Below are positions 46,339-57,287 of a stretch of 64,000 nt of DNA, piece by piece. The translations under genes and the position numbers were made by a program. Numbering within the stretch: the stretch's first letter is position 1; each line of letters opens with the position of its first letter. Under the pieces are notes generated by a model, which saw only the letters and a program-made list of their open reading frames with translations, was not told the DNA's origin and made no database searches. Source of the stretch: Acetobacteraceae bacterium (GTDB lineage: Bacteria; Pseudomonadota; Alphaproteobacteria; Acetobacterales; Acetobacteraceae); the NCBI GenBank assembly GCA_030041375.1, contig JASHOA010000069.1:62001-126000 (forward strand), read 5' to 3'.

Positions 46339-47019
46339 ATGGGCGTTGTTTCCGACCTGATCGCCTGGGCGCCGGATCTCTGGAAGGGCACCAGGATCAC
46401 CGTTCTTCTGACCTTCGCGAGCATGGCGCTCGCGCTGGTGCTTGGTCTTTTTCTCGCACTTGCCCGCCGGTCCCGCCACCGCGCGGTGGCGGGACCGGCC
46501 GCGGTGTTCGTCGAGCTCATCCGCGGAAGCCCGTTGCTGCTTCAGCTTTTTTACATCTTCTACGTCTTTCCGTTCTTCGGGCTTCGCCTCACCAATTTCG
46601 TCGCCGGGATCCTGGGGCTTGCCATCAATTACGGCGCCTATCTCAGCGAGGTCTTCCGGGCCGGAATCGAAGCGGTGGATCGCGGCCAGTGGGAAGCCGC
46701 CGACGCACTCGGGATGCACCCCCGGCTCACCATGCGCCTGGTGGTTCTACCGCAGGCGGTGCGCATCGTGATCCCGCCGATCGGCAACTATTTCATTTCG
46801 CTCTTCAAAGATACGGCCCTGGTTTCGACCATCTCGATCCCGGAGCTGTTGTTCACCGGCCAGCTCATCGCCGCGGATACGTTCAAATATCTCCAGATCT
46901 ACAGCTTCATCTTCGTCATCTATGTGATCATCAGCATTCCGGCGAGCCGGGGCGTGAAGTTGCTCGAACGCCGGCTCGGCCCGCCGGCCTCGCGTGGCCG
47001 GGCGGCCGGCCACACGTGA
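46339..47019 (+). CDS. Polar amino-acid type ABC importer permease (HisM-like)
   Basis: This 226-residue inner-membrane permease has the family run VFVELIRGSPLLLQLFYIFYVF near residue 54 (the HisMQ signature). The coupling motif EAADALGMHPRLTMRLVVLPQ is near residue 117. About five hydrophobic segments are visible. The coding region contains a perfect 34-base palindrome at 46466-46499, in the cytoplasmic loop before the signature. The matching ATPase gene is not adjacent, so it must be shared or lie elsewhere. The preceding gene is the likely partner binding protein, across repeat A8. Confidence 0.87.
   Translation: MGVVSDLIAWAPDLWKGTRITVLLTFASMALALVLGLFLALARRSRHRAVAGPAAVFVELIRGSPLLLQLFYIFYVFPFFGLRLTNFVAGILGLAINYGAYLSEVFRAGIEAVDRGQWEAADALGMHPRLTMRLVVLPQAVRIVIPPIGNYFISLFKDTALVSTISIPELLFTGQLIAADTFKYLQIYSFIFVIYVIISIPASRGVKLLERRLGPPASRGRAAGHT
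46466..46499. repeat. Perfect 34-base palindrome inside the permease gene
   Basis: GCCGGTCCCGCCACCGC is followed without any gap by its exact reverse complement. It encodes the RRSRHRAVAGPA part of the protein. The protein keeps normal family length, so the palindrome is not an insertion in frame. Confidence 0.9.
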
Positions 47020-47044
47020 GGTTCGAGCGGCGCAGAATTCGCGC

Positions 47045-48151
47045 TCAGATCAGCCGGGCCAGATGGTCGGGCTTCTCCATATGCGCCACGTGGCCGGCGT
47101 CTTCGTAGATCGTGACCTTCACGTGCGGCGGCAGGCCGGCGGCGTGGCTCGCCGGGATGATACGGTCATGGCGGCCCCAGACGACATTGACCGGCCGGGC
47201 CGGATCGGCCAGCACATGGCGCAAGGAATGCGCCTGCCGGCCCTCCGGAAAATTCGCCGCGGCGATCGCGGAAAGCGCCGCCTCCGCGCCATCGAGCCGC
47301 TTTGCGCGCAGCACCGCCTCGACCATCTCGTGGCCGACCGGCGCCTGCTCGTCGGCAAACAGCATGGCAAGCACGCTGGCGAGCGCACGCGGCCTTCGCG
47401 CGGACAGAAAACCCGCGATGAACTCACCATTGATCTCCGGCCCGAGACCGGCAGGCGAGACGAGGGTGAGGGCGAGGGCGCGCGCCGGTTCCTGTTCGGC
47501 GAGCGCCAGCGCGACGGCGGCGCCGAGCGAATGGCCAACCAGGTGCGCCGCCTGAATTCCGCGCGCACTCATCGCCGCGGCGACCGCCTTGGCAAGCGAC
47601 GCCGGATCCGCCCCCGGCAACTCCTTGGTCGAGCCCCCATGGCCCGGCAAATCGACCGCAAGTGTCCGCAATCGGCTCGCCAGCAACGGCTGCAGGAGAA
47701 GGAACGACTGGTAGTCGCTGCCGAAGCCGTGGATCAGCACGACCGGCGGCGCCGCGGCCGGCCCCGCTTCCAGCACCTGGATCGGCCCGTATGGCGTGGC
47801 AACCCGTTCCTGCTCCGGAGCAGCCGCTTCCGGCTCGGCCGCCTTCTCGGCGGCAAATCGCGCCCGCCACTCCTCGATGAAGGCCTCGACCTCCGTATCC
47901 GGCGTCACCGGATCCGCAAGCACGCCGATCAGCGCGCCAACCGAAACGGTCTCGCCGGGCCCGACCAGCCTTCGCCTGAGCGTGCCGGAGGCCGGGCTTT
48001 CCAGCGCGGTGGTGATCTTCGGCGTTTCGATATCGGCGATCTCCTCGCCGGCCGTGATCTTGTCCCCGTCCGCTTTGTGCCACGCCGCGACTTGCCCCTC
48101 GGTCATCGAAAGCCCGAGCTTCGGCATGGTCAGTGGGGCGATGTCGGGCAT
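47045..48151 (-). CDS. AcoC-like E2 protein: lipoyl domain fused to alpha/beta hydrolase-fold domain
   Basis: This is an E2-like subunit of an acetoin-dehydrogenase type complex, 368 residues. The N-terminal lipoyl domain (1-80) has the lipoylated lysine in ADIETPKITTALESP near residue 46. The C-terminal domain is an alpha/beta-hydrolase fold: PVVLIHGFGSDYQSF near 138, nucleophile motif VGHSLGAAVAL near 208, and a terminal His in DAGHVAHMEKPDHL. This is the AcoC arrangement rather than the usual acyltransferase E2 with a peripheral-binding domain. It is last in the operon E1-alpha, E1-beta, E2. Confidence 0.87.
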   Translation of the reverse strand: MPDIAPLTMPKLGLSMTEGQVAAWHKADGDKITAGEEIADIETPKITTALESPASGTLRRRLVGPGETVSVGALIGVLADPVTPDTEVEAFIEEWRARFAAEKAAEPEAAAPEQERVATPYGPIQVLEAGPAAAPPVVLIHGFGSDYQSFLLLQPLLASRLRTLAVDLPGHGGSTKELPGADPASLAKAVAAAMSARGIQAAHLVGHSLGAAVALALAEQEPARALALTLVSPAGLGPEINGEFIAGFLSARRPRALASVLAMLFADEQAPVGHEMVEAVLRAKRLDGAEAALSAIAAANFPEGRQAHSLRHVLADPARPVNVVWGRHDRIIPASHAAGLPPHVKVTIYEDAGHVAHMEKPDHLARLI

Positions 48152-48161
48152 CCGGCGGCCT

Positions 48162-49187
48162 TCAGGCGGCGCGGCGGGCGGGGGCAGCCATGACGGAGCG
48201 CACGGCCGCGCCGATCTTTTCCACAGACGGAATGAACTCGTCCTCGAGCGCCGGCGAGAACGGCACCGGAACGTGTGGCGGCGAAACCATGCGAATGGGC
48301 GCCTTGAGGGCATCGAAAGCCTGCTCCGCCGCCTGCGCCGAAATATCCGTTGCCATATTGCAGCGGGGATTGGCCTCGTCCACGACGACGAGGCGGCCGG
48401 TTTCGCGCACGCTCTCCAGAATCGAGCCGATATCGAGCGGCGAGGTGGTGCGCGGATCGAGCACCGTGCAGTCGATCTTCTCCCGCGCCAGTTGATCGGC
48501 GGCTTCGCGCGCGAATTTCACCATCCGCCCGATCGCGACGATCGTCACATCCTCCCCTTCGCGCAGAAAATTCGCCTCGCCGAAGGGGATCGTATAGGCC
48601 TCGTCCGGCACTTCTTCCTCATCGTCGTACATCGCCTTGTGCTCGAAGAAGATCACCGGATCGTCGTCGCGGATCGCCTGGATCATCAGCCCCTTGGCCT
48701 CGTACGGGGAGGACGGGATCGCAACCTTGAGCCCCGGTATGTGCGTGAACACCGGATAGAGGCACTGGCTGTGCTGGCTCGCCGCCCGGAACCCTGCCCC
48801 GTACATGGTACGGATTACCATCGGCGTCTTCGCCTTGCCGCCGAACATGTAGCGGAACTTGGCCGCCTGGTTGAAAATCTGATCGAAACAGACGCCCATG
48901 AAATCGACGAACATGAGGTCGGCCACCGGGCGCAGCCCGGTCGCGGCAGCCCCGGCGGCAGCACCGATGAAGGCGGATTCGGAAATCGGCGTATCGAGCA
49001 CGCGCCCGCGCCCGAATTGGGCCAGGAGCCCCTTGGTCACACCGAGCGGGCCGCCCCAGGCATCATCCTCGCCGGGCGCGCCCATGCCACCGGCAATATC
49101 CTCGCCCATGACGACGACCGAGGGATCCCGCTCCATCTCCTGGCGGAGCGCTTCGTTGACGGCCTGGCGGAACGATTTCTTCGGCAT
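48162..49187 (-). CDS. 2-oxo acid/acetoin dehydrogenase E1 component, beta subunit
   Basis: This thiamine-diphosphate E1 beta chain has 341 residues. Signatures are VVVMGEDIAGGMGAPGEDDA near residue 19, DTPISESAFIGAAAGAAATG near 58, LMFVDFMGVCFDQIFNQAAK and SPYEAKGLMIQAIRDDDPV. The end has LVVVDEANPRCNMATDIS. The ATG at 49187 begins MPKKSFRQAVNEAL, the family start. The acetoin (AcoB) assignment is supported by the E2 partner of AcoC type. A pyruvate or branched-chain role is the alternative. Confidence 0.88.
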   Translation of the reverse strand: MPKKSFRQAVNEALRQEMERDPSVVVMGEDIAGGMGAPGEDDAWGGPLGVTKGLLAQFGRGRVLDTPISESAFIGAAAGAAATGLRPVADLMFVDFMGVCFDQIFNQAAKFRYMFGGKAKTPMVIRTMYGAGFRAASQHSQCLYPVFTHIPGLKVAIPSSPYEAKGLMIQAIRDDDPVIFFEHKAMYDDEEEVPDEAYTIPFGEANFLREGEDVTIVAIGRMVKFAREAADQLAREKIDCTVLDPRTTSPLDIGSILESVRETGRLVVVDEANPRCNMATDISAQAAEQAFDALKAPIRMVSPPHVPVPFSPALEDEFIPSVEKIGAAVRSVMAAPARRAA

Positions 49188-49200
49188 CGGGCTCTGCCTT

Positions 49201-50166
49201 TCAATAGGAAACGTAAACGTCGGTGAGCAGTTCGGCGGGCCTGGGGAAGGCCGCCGCCTTCGCTTCGCTGACCGCTTCATCGATCAGCGCGGCCGCTTCG
49301 CGGTCGATCGCATCGAGCGCGGCACCGTCGAGCAGGCCGGCCTCGGTGACGCGGCGGCGGAAGGAGGCCAGGCAATCGCGTTCGGCCCGCAGTCTGGCGA
49401 CTTCGTCCGCCGCCCGATAGGTCATCGCATCGCCCTCGAAGTGACCGAAGAAGCGCTCCAGCTTCACATGCAGAAGCGAGGGCCCCTCCCCTTTCCGCGC
49501 CCGCTCGATCGCCTCGCCGGCCGCCTCGTGCACCGCGAAGAAATCGCGCCCGTCCACGCGCGTGCCGGGCATTCCGTATCCTTCGGCACGTTTCACCGGA
49601 TCCCCGGCGAGCGACCAAGCCGAGGCGGTCGATTCGGCGTACCCGTTGTCCTCGATCACGAAGATCGCCGGAAGTTTCCACACCGAGGCGAGGTTCATGC
49701 CCTCCGCCGTGGTGCCCTGGTTGGCGCCGCCGTCCCCGCAAAACGCGATCGCGACGCCGCCGGTTCCACGCACCTTGGCGGTCAGTGCCGCGCCGCAAAC
49801 GAGCGGTGGCGCGCCGCCGACGATGCCGTTGGCGCCGAGCATGCCGCGCGAAATATCGGCGATATGCATCGAGCCGCCCTTGCCGGCGCAAAGGCCGCCC
49901 GCGCGGCCGAAAATCTCCCGCATCATCGCCTTCACGTCGCAGCCCTTGGCAATGCAGTGGCCGTGGCCGCGGTGCGTCGAGGCGATGACGTCGCGGTCGC
50001 TGAGATGCATGCAGACGCCGACCGCAGAGGCTTCTTCGCCGGCATAGAGATGCACGAAGCCGGGGATGCCGCCGGCGGCAAACTCGGTATGCACGTGCTC
50101 CTCGAACGCACGGATCGTGCGCATTTCGCGCCAGGCGCGCAGCAGGTCGTCGCGGTTGAGCTGCAT
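49201..50166 (-). CDS. 2-oxo acid/acetoin dehydrogenase E1 component, alpha subunit
   Basis: This is the E1 alpha chain, 321 residues, which binds thiamine diphosphate together with the beta chain. The cofactor signature is IAFCGDGGANQGTTAEGMNL near residue 161. Other family runs are HRGHGHCIAKGCDVKAMM, SMHIADISRGMLGANGIVGG and LERFFGHFEGDAM. The ATG at 50166 begins MQLNRDDLLRAWREMRTI and follows GGAAGAGAAG. It is first in the operon, 13 bases before the beta gene. No lipoamide dehydrogenase (E3) gene is present here. Confidence 0.9.
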   Translation of the reverse strand: MQLNRDDLLRAWREMRTIRAFEEHVHTEFAAGGIPGFVHLYAGEEASAVGVCMHLSDRDVIASTHRGHGHCIAKGCDVKAMMREIFGRAGGLCAGKGGSMHIADISRGMLGANGIVGGAPPLVCGAALTAKVRGTGGVAIAFCGDGGANQGTTAEGMNLASVWKLPAIFVIEDNGYAESTASAWSLAGDPVKRAEGYGMPGTRVDGRDFFAVHEAAGEAIERARKGEGPSLLHVKLERFFGHFEGDAMTYRAADEVARLRAERDCLASFRRRVTEAGLLDGAALDAIDREAAALIDEAVSEAKAAAFPRPAELLTDVYVSY

Positions 50167-50420
50167 CTTCTCTTCCCGTTTCCTCTCACGCGGGCCATCC
50201 CCGCGCCGCTCCGGCCCGCAGGATAGGACAGGGCGGCGGTTCATTTCCAGCCGGGGAATGCCGCACGGGTGGCCCTCTCGCATCGCTCACCGGTTCGGAA
50301 GGTTGTTACGCCCGAGGACCCTCCATCCGGCTCTTTCCCCGCACCTCGCTCTTCCCTCGCCCGTCCGACTGAGGCTATGAAAAACGGGGCCAATCAGGGC
50401 CAAGGGAGGAAGACCAGCAA

Positions 50421-51455
50421 ATGTCCAGATCAGAGGGCCAGATCAACACGCGCCGGCGCGGTTTCCTTGCCGGAATTGGTGCCGCAGGGGCCGCTGGAGC
50501 CATGCTCGCCGGGTTCGGGATCGAGCCGGCGCTCGCTCAGGCCATGGCCGCAGTCGGCCGCTCGTCGAAGCCGCTCAAGGCAGCTTATTCGAACGCCGGC
50601 CTGCAGGCGACCTGGTGCGCCCAGGGCAAGCAGGCAGCGGAATACTGGGGCAAGCTGTTCAACGTCTCCGTCACCTGGTTCGACGGCGAACTGGACGCCG
50701 TGAAGCAGCGCGCCGCGATCGACGACATGGCCTCCCAGAAGTGGGACTTCGTCGCCATCCAGGCTTTCGGCGAGGGCACGCTCACCCAGCCGGTGCAGAA
50801 GATGATCGACGCCGGCACTCCCGTCATCGATATGGATACGCTGATCGCGCCGCTGGACAAGATCAACGTCCACAGCTTCATCGCACCCGACAACATCTTC
50901 ATGGGCGCCGCCGTCACCCAGGCGCTGGTGAACGCGATCGGCGGCGAGGGCAACATCATCATGACCCAGGGTGCACTCGGGCATACCGGTGCCCAGGGCC
51001 GCGCCAAGGGGTTCGAATCCATTGTGAAGAACTATCCGAAGATCAAGGTGCTCGACACCTCGCCCGCGGATTGGGACGTGGCCAAGACGGCGCGGCTGTG
51101 GGAGGACCTGCTCACCCGCTTCCCGAAGATCGACGCCGCCTACTTCCATAACGACGACATGGCGCTTGCCGCCTACAAGGTGATGCTGAGCCGCCACCGC
51201 ACCAGCATCAAGGTCGGCGGCTGCGATGCGATGCCGCCGGCGCTGGAAGCGGTGCTCGCGGGAAAGATGACGGCGACCGTCCGCAACCCGTCCTGCCGCA
51301 CGCACGGTTATGCCTTGATCGCGGGTGTGGCCGCCGCGGTCAGCGGCGAAAAGACCGGCGCGGGTATTCCGAAGAACATCGTCGTCGATGGGCCGGTCGT
51401 CACCGACGCCAATGCACCGGGAATGCTGTGGATGGAAAAGCACTTCCTGATCTGA
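50421..51455 (+). CDS. Rbs/Xyl-type ABC importer, periplasmic binding protein
   Basis: This is a sugar-binding protein of the ribose/galactose class (CUT2), 344 residues. It has a twin-arginine-type signal (TRRRGFLAGIGAAGAAGAM, cleavage near ALAQA). The mature part runs KAAYSNAGLQATWCAQG and WDFVAIQAFGEGTLTQPVQK, and contains YFHNDDMALAAYKVML and VGGCDAMPPALEAVLAGKM, the typical DNN/GxD ligand loops. GGGAGGAAGACC precedes the ATG. The ATPase gene follows after six bases. The ligand is unknown. Confidence 0.9.
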   Translation: MSRSEGQINTRRRGFLAGIGAAGAAGAMLAGFGIEPALAQAMAAVGRSSKPLKAAYSNAGLQATWCAQGKQAAEYWGKLFNVSVTWFDGELDAVKQRAAIDDMASQKWDFVAIQAFGEGTLTQPVQKMIDAGTPVIDMDTLIAPLDKINVHSFIAPDNIFMGAAVTQALVNAIGGEGNIIMTQGALGHTGAQGRAKGFESIVKNYPKIKVLDTSPADWDVAKTARLWEDLLTRFPKIDAAYFHNDDMALAAYKVMLSRHRTSIKVGGCDAMPPALEAVLAGKMTATVRNPSCRTHGYALIAGVAAAVSGEKTGAGIPKNIVVDGPVVTDANAPGMLWMEKHFLI

Positions 51456-51461
51456 GGCGGC

Positions 51462-52967
<1,506 letters not shown>

Positions 52968-52977
52968 GGCGCCTCGG

Positions 52978-54003
52978 GTGGACGCGACAGCCCGCACGGA
53001 GCGCCGCACCGCCGGCCGGACGCGCCGCATCCTGAAGGACCGGCTGCGCACCATCGCTCCCTTCGCGACCCTCGTCTTCCTGGTCGCCTTCTTCGGCATC
53101 GCAAGCCCGTCCTTCCTCAGCTTCGCCAACCTGCAGAACGTGCTGCAGCAGATTTCCATCACCGGCATCATGGCGGTCGGCCTCACCTTCGTGATTCTCT
53201 GCGCCGAGATCGATCTTTCCGTCGCCGCCATCGCCAATGTCGCCGGCGTCGTCATTGCCTTCTTCACCGTGCAGGATTCCAGCGTGAACATCGCCAACAT
53301 CCCCCTGTCCGGAGGATGGGCCATTCTCCTCGGATTCGCCGCGAGCTTCCTGCTCGGTGGAGTGAACGCCGCGGCGACCACGATGATCGGGCTCCCCTCC
53401 TTCATCACCACGCTCGCGATGCTGGAAATCGGTGCCGGCATCTGCGCCGTTCTCGTGCGTGGCCAGATCGCCTATGCCGTTCCGCCCCTGATCCAGACGC
53501 TTGGCAGCGGTTCGATCGGCCCGGTGCCCTGGATCGCGGTGATGGCAGCGCTGGTGATGCTGATCTCGCATCTCGTGCTCCGCTATACGCGCTTCGGCCG
53601 CTACGTTTACATGGTGGGCGGGAACCGCGAGGCTGCGGAATATTCCGGCGTCAACGTGCGCTGGATCGTCAATTCCGTGCTGATCATCTCCGCCGTCTGT
53701 TCCGGCTTCGCCGGCATGCTCGGAGTGGCTCATTTCGGCAGCGCCCAGCAGAACGAATTCGACAATTACCTGCTCGACAGCATTGCCGCCGTCGTCGTCG
53801 GCGGCACCAGCCTTTTCGGCGGCAGCGGCGGCATCGGCGAGACCATCATCGGGCTGCTCGTGCTCGGCGTGCTCAACAATGGCCTCGATCACGTGAGCAT
53901 CGACAGCTTCGTGAAGATCCTGATTCGCGGCCTGATCCTGCTCGCCGCCCTCATCATCAACATCTACGCCCAGCGCCTGCGCGAGAGCGGTGCGACGGCC
54001 TGA
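52978..54003 (+). CDS. Rbs/Xyl-type ABC importer permease
   Basis: This is an inner-membrane permease of the RbsC family, 341 residues, with about eight to ten hydrophobic segments. The family run GLTFVILCAEIDLSVAAIAN near residue 75 is the known IDLSVG-type signature. A second, DSIAAVVVGGTSLFGGSGG near 265, is also typical. The GTG at 52978 starts it, ten bases after the ATPase stop, with a basic cytoplasmic N-terminus. The stop is five bases from the convergent kynureninase stop. Confidence 0.91.
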   Translation: MDATARTERRTAGRTRRILKDRLRTIAPFATLVFLVAFFGIASPSFLSFANLQNVLQQISITGIMAVGLTFVILCAEIDLSVAAIANVAGVVIAFFTVQDSSVNIANIPLSGGWAILLGFAASFLLGGVNAAATTMIGLPSFITTLAMLEIGAGICAVLVRGQIAYAVPPLIQTLGSGSIGPVPWIAVMAALVMLISHLVLRYTRFGRYVYMVGGNREAAEYSGVNVRWIVNSVLIISAVCSGFAGMLGVAHFGSAQQNEFDNYLLDSIAAVVVGGTSLFGGSGGIGETIIGLLVLGVLNNGLDHVSIDSFVKILIRGLILLAALIINIYAQRLRESGATA

Positions 54004-54008
54004 TCTCC

Positions 54009-55193
54009 TCACACCCGGGTCAAAGCGCGGGAAAGCCGTTCCGCCGCGTCGAAAATGTCGGTGTAGCCCAGCGTCAGCGGCGCGATGCCGAAGCGGAGAA
54101 GATCGGGGCGGCGGAAATCGGCCACCACGCCCTCGGCGCGCAGCGCTTCCAGCATCTCCCGCCCCTTCGGATGGCGGAAGGATACATGGCTGCCACGGCG
54201 GGCAGGATCGCGCGGAGAAGCCAGAACGAGATCGGGGCAACGTTCCTCGACGAGTTCGATGAATAGCTCGCTGAGTGCATTCCGCTTTTCCTCGAGCAGC
54301 GCGAAATCCACCTCGGCCCACAACGTGAGCGCCGCATCGAGCGCGGCAAGAGCCAGGATCGGCTGCGTGCCGCACAGCATGCGTGCGATGCCGGGCGCCG
54401 CGACGTAGGAGGAGGCGAACGCGAACGGCTCGGCGTGCCCCCACCATCCCGGAAGCGGCGAGCGGATCTCTGCCTGCAAATCGCGCCGGACATAGAGATA
54501 AGCCGGCGCACCCGGGCCGCCATTGAGATACTTGTAGCCGCAGCCGACCGCGAGATCGACCGCCGCCGCATCGAGATTCACTGCAATCGCACCGGCCGAA
54601 TGCGACAGATCCCAGAGCGCGAGCGCGCCTGCCGCATGCGCGGCGCGAGTCATTCCGGCCATGTCCAGGATCTCGGCGCTGCGATAATCGACATGGCCGA
54701 GAGCAACGACAGCAACCGATCGATCGAGTGCGCCCGCGATCTCCCCGAGCGGAACGGAGCGCAGCTCGCAGCCGGGAATGAGGCGGGAAAGCCCCTCGGC
54801 AATATAGAGATCGGTCGGAAAGTTACCCGGGTCGGTGAGGATCACCCCCCGCCCGGGGCGGAGTGCGAGGGCAGCGGCGAGCAGCTTGAAGAGGTTGACC
54901 GACGTGCTGTCGGTCGCCACCACCTCCTCCTCTCTGGCACCGATCAGCGGCGCGATCTTCGCCCCCACACGCAGCGGCAAATCCCACCAGCCGGCATCAT
55001 CCCAGCTTCGGATCAACCCCTCCGCCCATTCGCGTCTCAGCACCGCCTCGATGCGGGGCAGTACCGCATTCGGCATCATGCCGAGCGAATTGCCGTCCAG
55101 GTAGATCAGTCCAGGCGGTCGATGAAAACGCCCGCGGAAGTGACGGAGCGGGTCGGCCCGATCGCCTGCGAGTGAGCGCGCACGGTCGTTCAT
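54009..55193 (-). CDS. kynU: Kynureninase
   Basis: KynU is a PLP enzyme that splits kynurenine to anthranilate and alanine in tryptophan catabolism. The 394 residues include IYLDGNSLGMMPNAV near residue 30, TDSTSVNLFKLLAAAL near 95, and ALWDLSHSAGAIAVNL near 192. The PLP-lysine motif is GCGYKYLNGGPGAPAYLYV near 218. The end carries RRPDLLRFGIAPLTLGYTD. The ATG at 55193 begins MNDRARSL; more upstream sequence is non-homologous. Other kyn genes (kynA, kynB) are absent from the window. Confidence 0.93.
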   Translation of the reverse strand: MNDRARSLAGDRADPLRHFRGRFHRPPGLIYLDGNSLGMMPNAVLPRIEAVLRREWAEGLIRSWDDAGWWDLPLRVGAKIAPLIGAREEEVVATDSTSVNLFKLLAAALALRPGRGVILTDPGNFPTDLYIAEGLSRLIPGCELRSVPLGEIAGALDRSVAVVALGHVDYRSAEILDMAGMTRAAHAAGALALWDLSHSAGAIAVNLDAAAVDLAVGCGYKYLNGGPGAPAYLYVRRDLQAEIRSPLPGWWGHAEPFAFASSYVAAPGIARMLCGTQPILALAALDAALTLWAEVDFALLEEKRNALSELFIELVEERCPDLVLASPRDPARRGSHVSFRHPKGREMLEALRAEGVVADFRRPDLLRFGIAPLTLGYTDIFDAAERLSRALTRV

Positions 55194-55446
55194 GACGGAG
55201 TGCACAGTGCAGCACCCGCCCGCGCGCCGGAAGGTGCCGGCAGGACCTGGCGTGGCATCGCGCGGGCGATGTCCCGGACTTCCAGGTTGACGATGGCCCA
55301 GAAGACGATGCGCGCACCGTCGGGAAGTCTGAGCGCCGGGCGATCGACGATCGCAGGACAAGGGGCGCGTTCACGTGGCTTCATCGCGCCAGGCACAGCT
55401 CTGCTCCGGGTTTTCAACTCGACAGGCCAGAGCTTAGGATAAGGCG

Positions 55447-57277
55447 GTGACAAGCGCGATGAGCCGCCCCGACCGTTTTGCCGACCTTCTCGACCCGGTG
55501 AGCGAGACGGTACGCGAAGCGGGAGAGATGCTCGCCGCCGAGTTCTATCGCCCGGCCGGCCCGCGCGGGTCTGAAGACAAGGCGCCGATCGATGTCGAAA
55601 TCGAGCAATTCCTCCGCGCGCGACTGACTGCCCTTCTTCCCACGCGATTCGTCGGCGAAGAGGAAGGTGCGCACGGTGAACTCACCGGCGGACTCTGCTG
55701 GGTGGTCGATCCGAACGACGGCACACGCGATTTTCTGCGCGGCCATCGCGGCAGCGCAATCTCCGTCGCCCTTCTCGCCGAAGGTCGGCCGGTGCTCGGC
55801 GTCGTCTATGCACCCGCCCCGCCGGACCGCGGGCCAGACCTTATCGCCTGGGCCGAGGGAACCGGGTATCTCGCGCGCAACGGCGTGCCGGTGCGCACCC
55901 ATCTTGCAACCGCCGTGCTGATCCCCGGAAGCTTCATCTTTCTGAGCGTCGGATCGAGCCTTCGCCCCGAGGATTACGGGCGGCTCGCAGCACCTGCCCG
56001 CTTCATCGCGCTGCCCAGCATCGCCTACCGCCTCGCCCGCGTTGCGGCCGGAGACGGCGTTGCGACCGCCACCTGGAACAGGCTTTCGGCCTACGACATT
56101 GCCGGCGGCCATGCGCTCATTGCCGCCGCCGGCGGCGTCATGCTCGACCAACGCGGCGTCGAGGTGCGCTACGCGGCAAACGGGGAGGGCCGGATCGACC
56201 GGCTCTTCGCCGGAGCGCCCGCTGCAGCCACCGAACTTGCAAGACGTGAACGGATCCTGCGATCGCGCCGTCCGCCGCGCGTCGAGCCGCGTTTTCCCCG
56301 CGATCGGGCATGCTCGGACCGCGCCATCGGCTGCCTGCTCGGCCAGGTGATCGGCGACAGTCTCGGCGGATTGGTGGAATTCAAGACGCGAGACCAGATC
56401 CGCACCCTTAATCCCGATCGCGTACGGGACCTCGCGGACGGTGGCCACTGGCACACTCTCGCCGGTCAGCCGACCGACGATTCCGAACTGGCGCTGGCAC
56501 TCGCCCGCGCCATCGTCGCGGCGGGCGGCTACGACGACGAACTGACCACGGCATCCTACGCGCGTTGGTACCAGTCCGAACCATTCGATTGTGGAGTAAC
56601 GATCGCACGGACGCTTGCCGCCGCGGCCGCCGCAAGCGAGGGCCGCCGCGCCGAAGCGGCGCGCGCTGCAGCGAACCGCGAAAGCCAGTCGAATGGCGCC
56701 CTGATGCGCGCCGCCCCGATCGGGATTGCCGCGCGCACGCCCTTCGAAGCAGCCGCCTGGGCCGCACGCGATTGCCGCCTCACGCACCCCCCATCCCGTG
56801 TGCGTCGCCGCCGCTGTCGCCTTCACCACTGCCATCTCCGCCGGCATCGCCGGTGCCACGCCCCGCGAGATGAGCGAAGCCGCCCGCATCGCCGCTTCAT
56901 CCTGGCCCGGCAGCGATGCGGTCTCGGAACGGCTGGCACAGGCAACTTCCGGCCGCAAACCGGCGGACTTCCAGCGCCAACAGGGTTGGGTGCTGACCGC
57001 GCTTCAGAACGCGTTCCACCATCTCCTGCATACGCGCAATCCCGAACAGACGCTGATCGAAACCGTCGGCGAAGGCGGAGATACCGATACGAATGCGGCC
57101 ATCGCCGGCGCGTTGTCGGGTGCGGCGTACGGCCGCGACACCTGGCCGGCGCGTTGGGTACTGCCGGTGCTCGCCTGCCGGCCGATCGCAGAATTCGGGG
57201 CGGAGCGCCCGCGACCCGAGGAATACTGGCCGGACGACACCCCGCTCCTCGCCGAGGGGCTCTTGCGCCCCGGCTGA
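55447..57277 (+). pseudogene. IMPase-type phosphatase fused to ADP-ribosylglycohydrolase, split by a frameshift
   Basis: The first part (residues 1-280) is an inositol-monophosphatase-fold enzyme with GEEEG, DPNDGTRDFLRG and the WNRLSAYDIAGGHALIA metal site. The second part is an ADP-ribosylglycohydrolase domain with GCLLGQVIGDSLGGLVEF, TDDSELALALARAI and NGALMRAAPIG. It breaks after DCRLTHP at a run of six C (56787-56792). The rest is open in another frame, from HPVCVAAAVAFTTA to GEGGDTDTNAAIAGALSG, and stops at 57275-57277. One C too many explains it. A sequencing error, a decayed gene and a slippage switch are all possible. The GTG at 55447 (or ATG 55459) is the start. Confidence 0.78.
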
Positions 57278-57287
57278 GCACCGAGAC

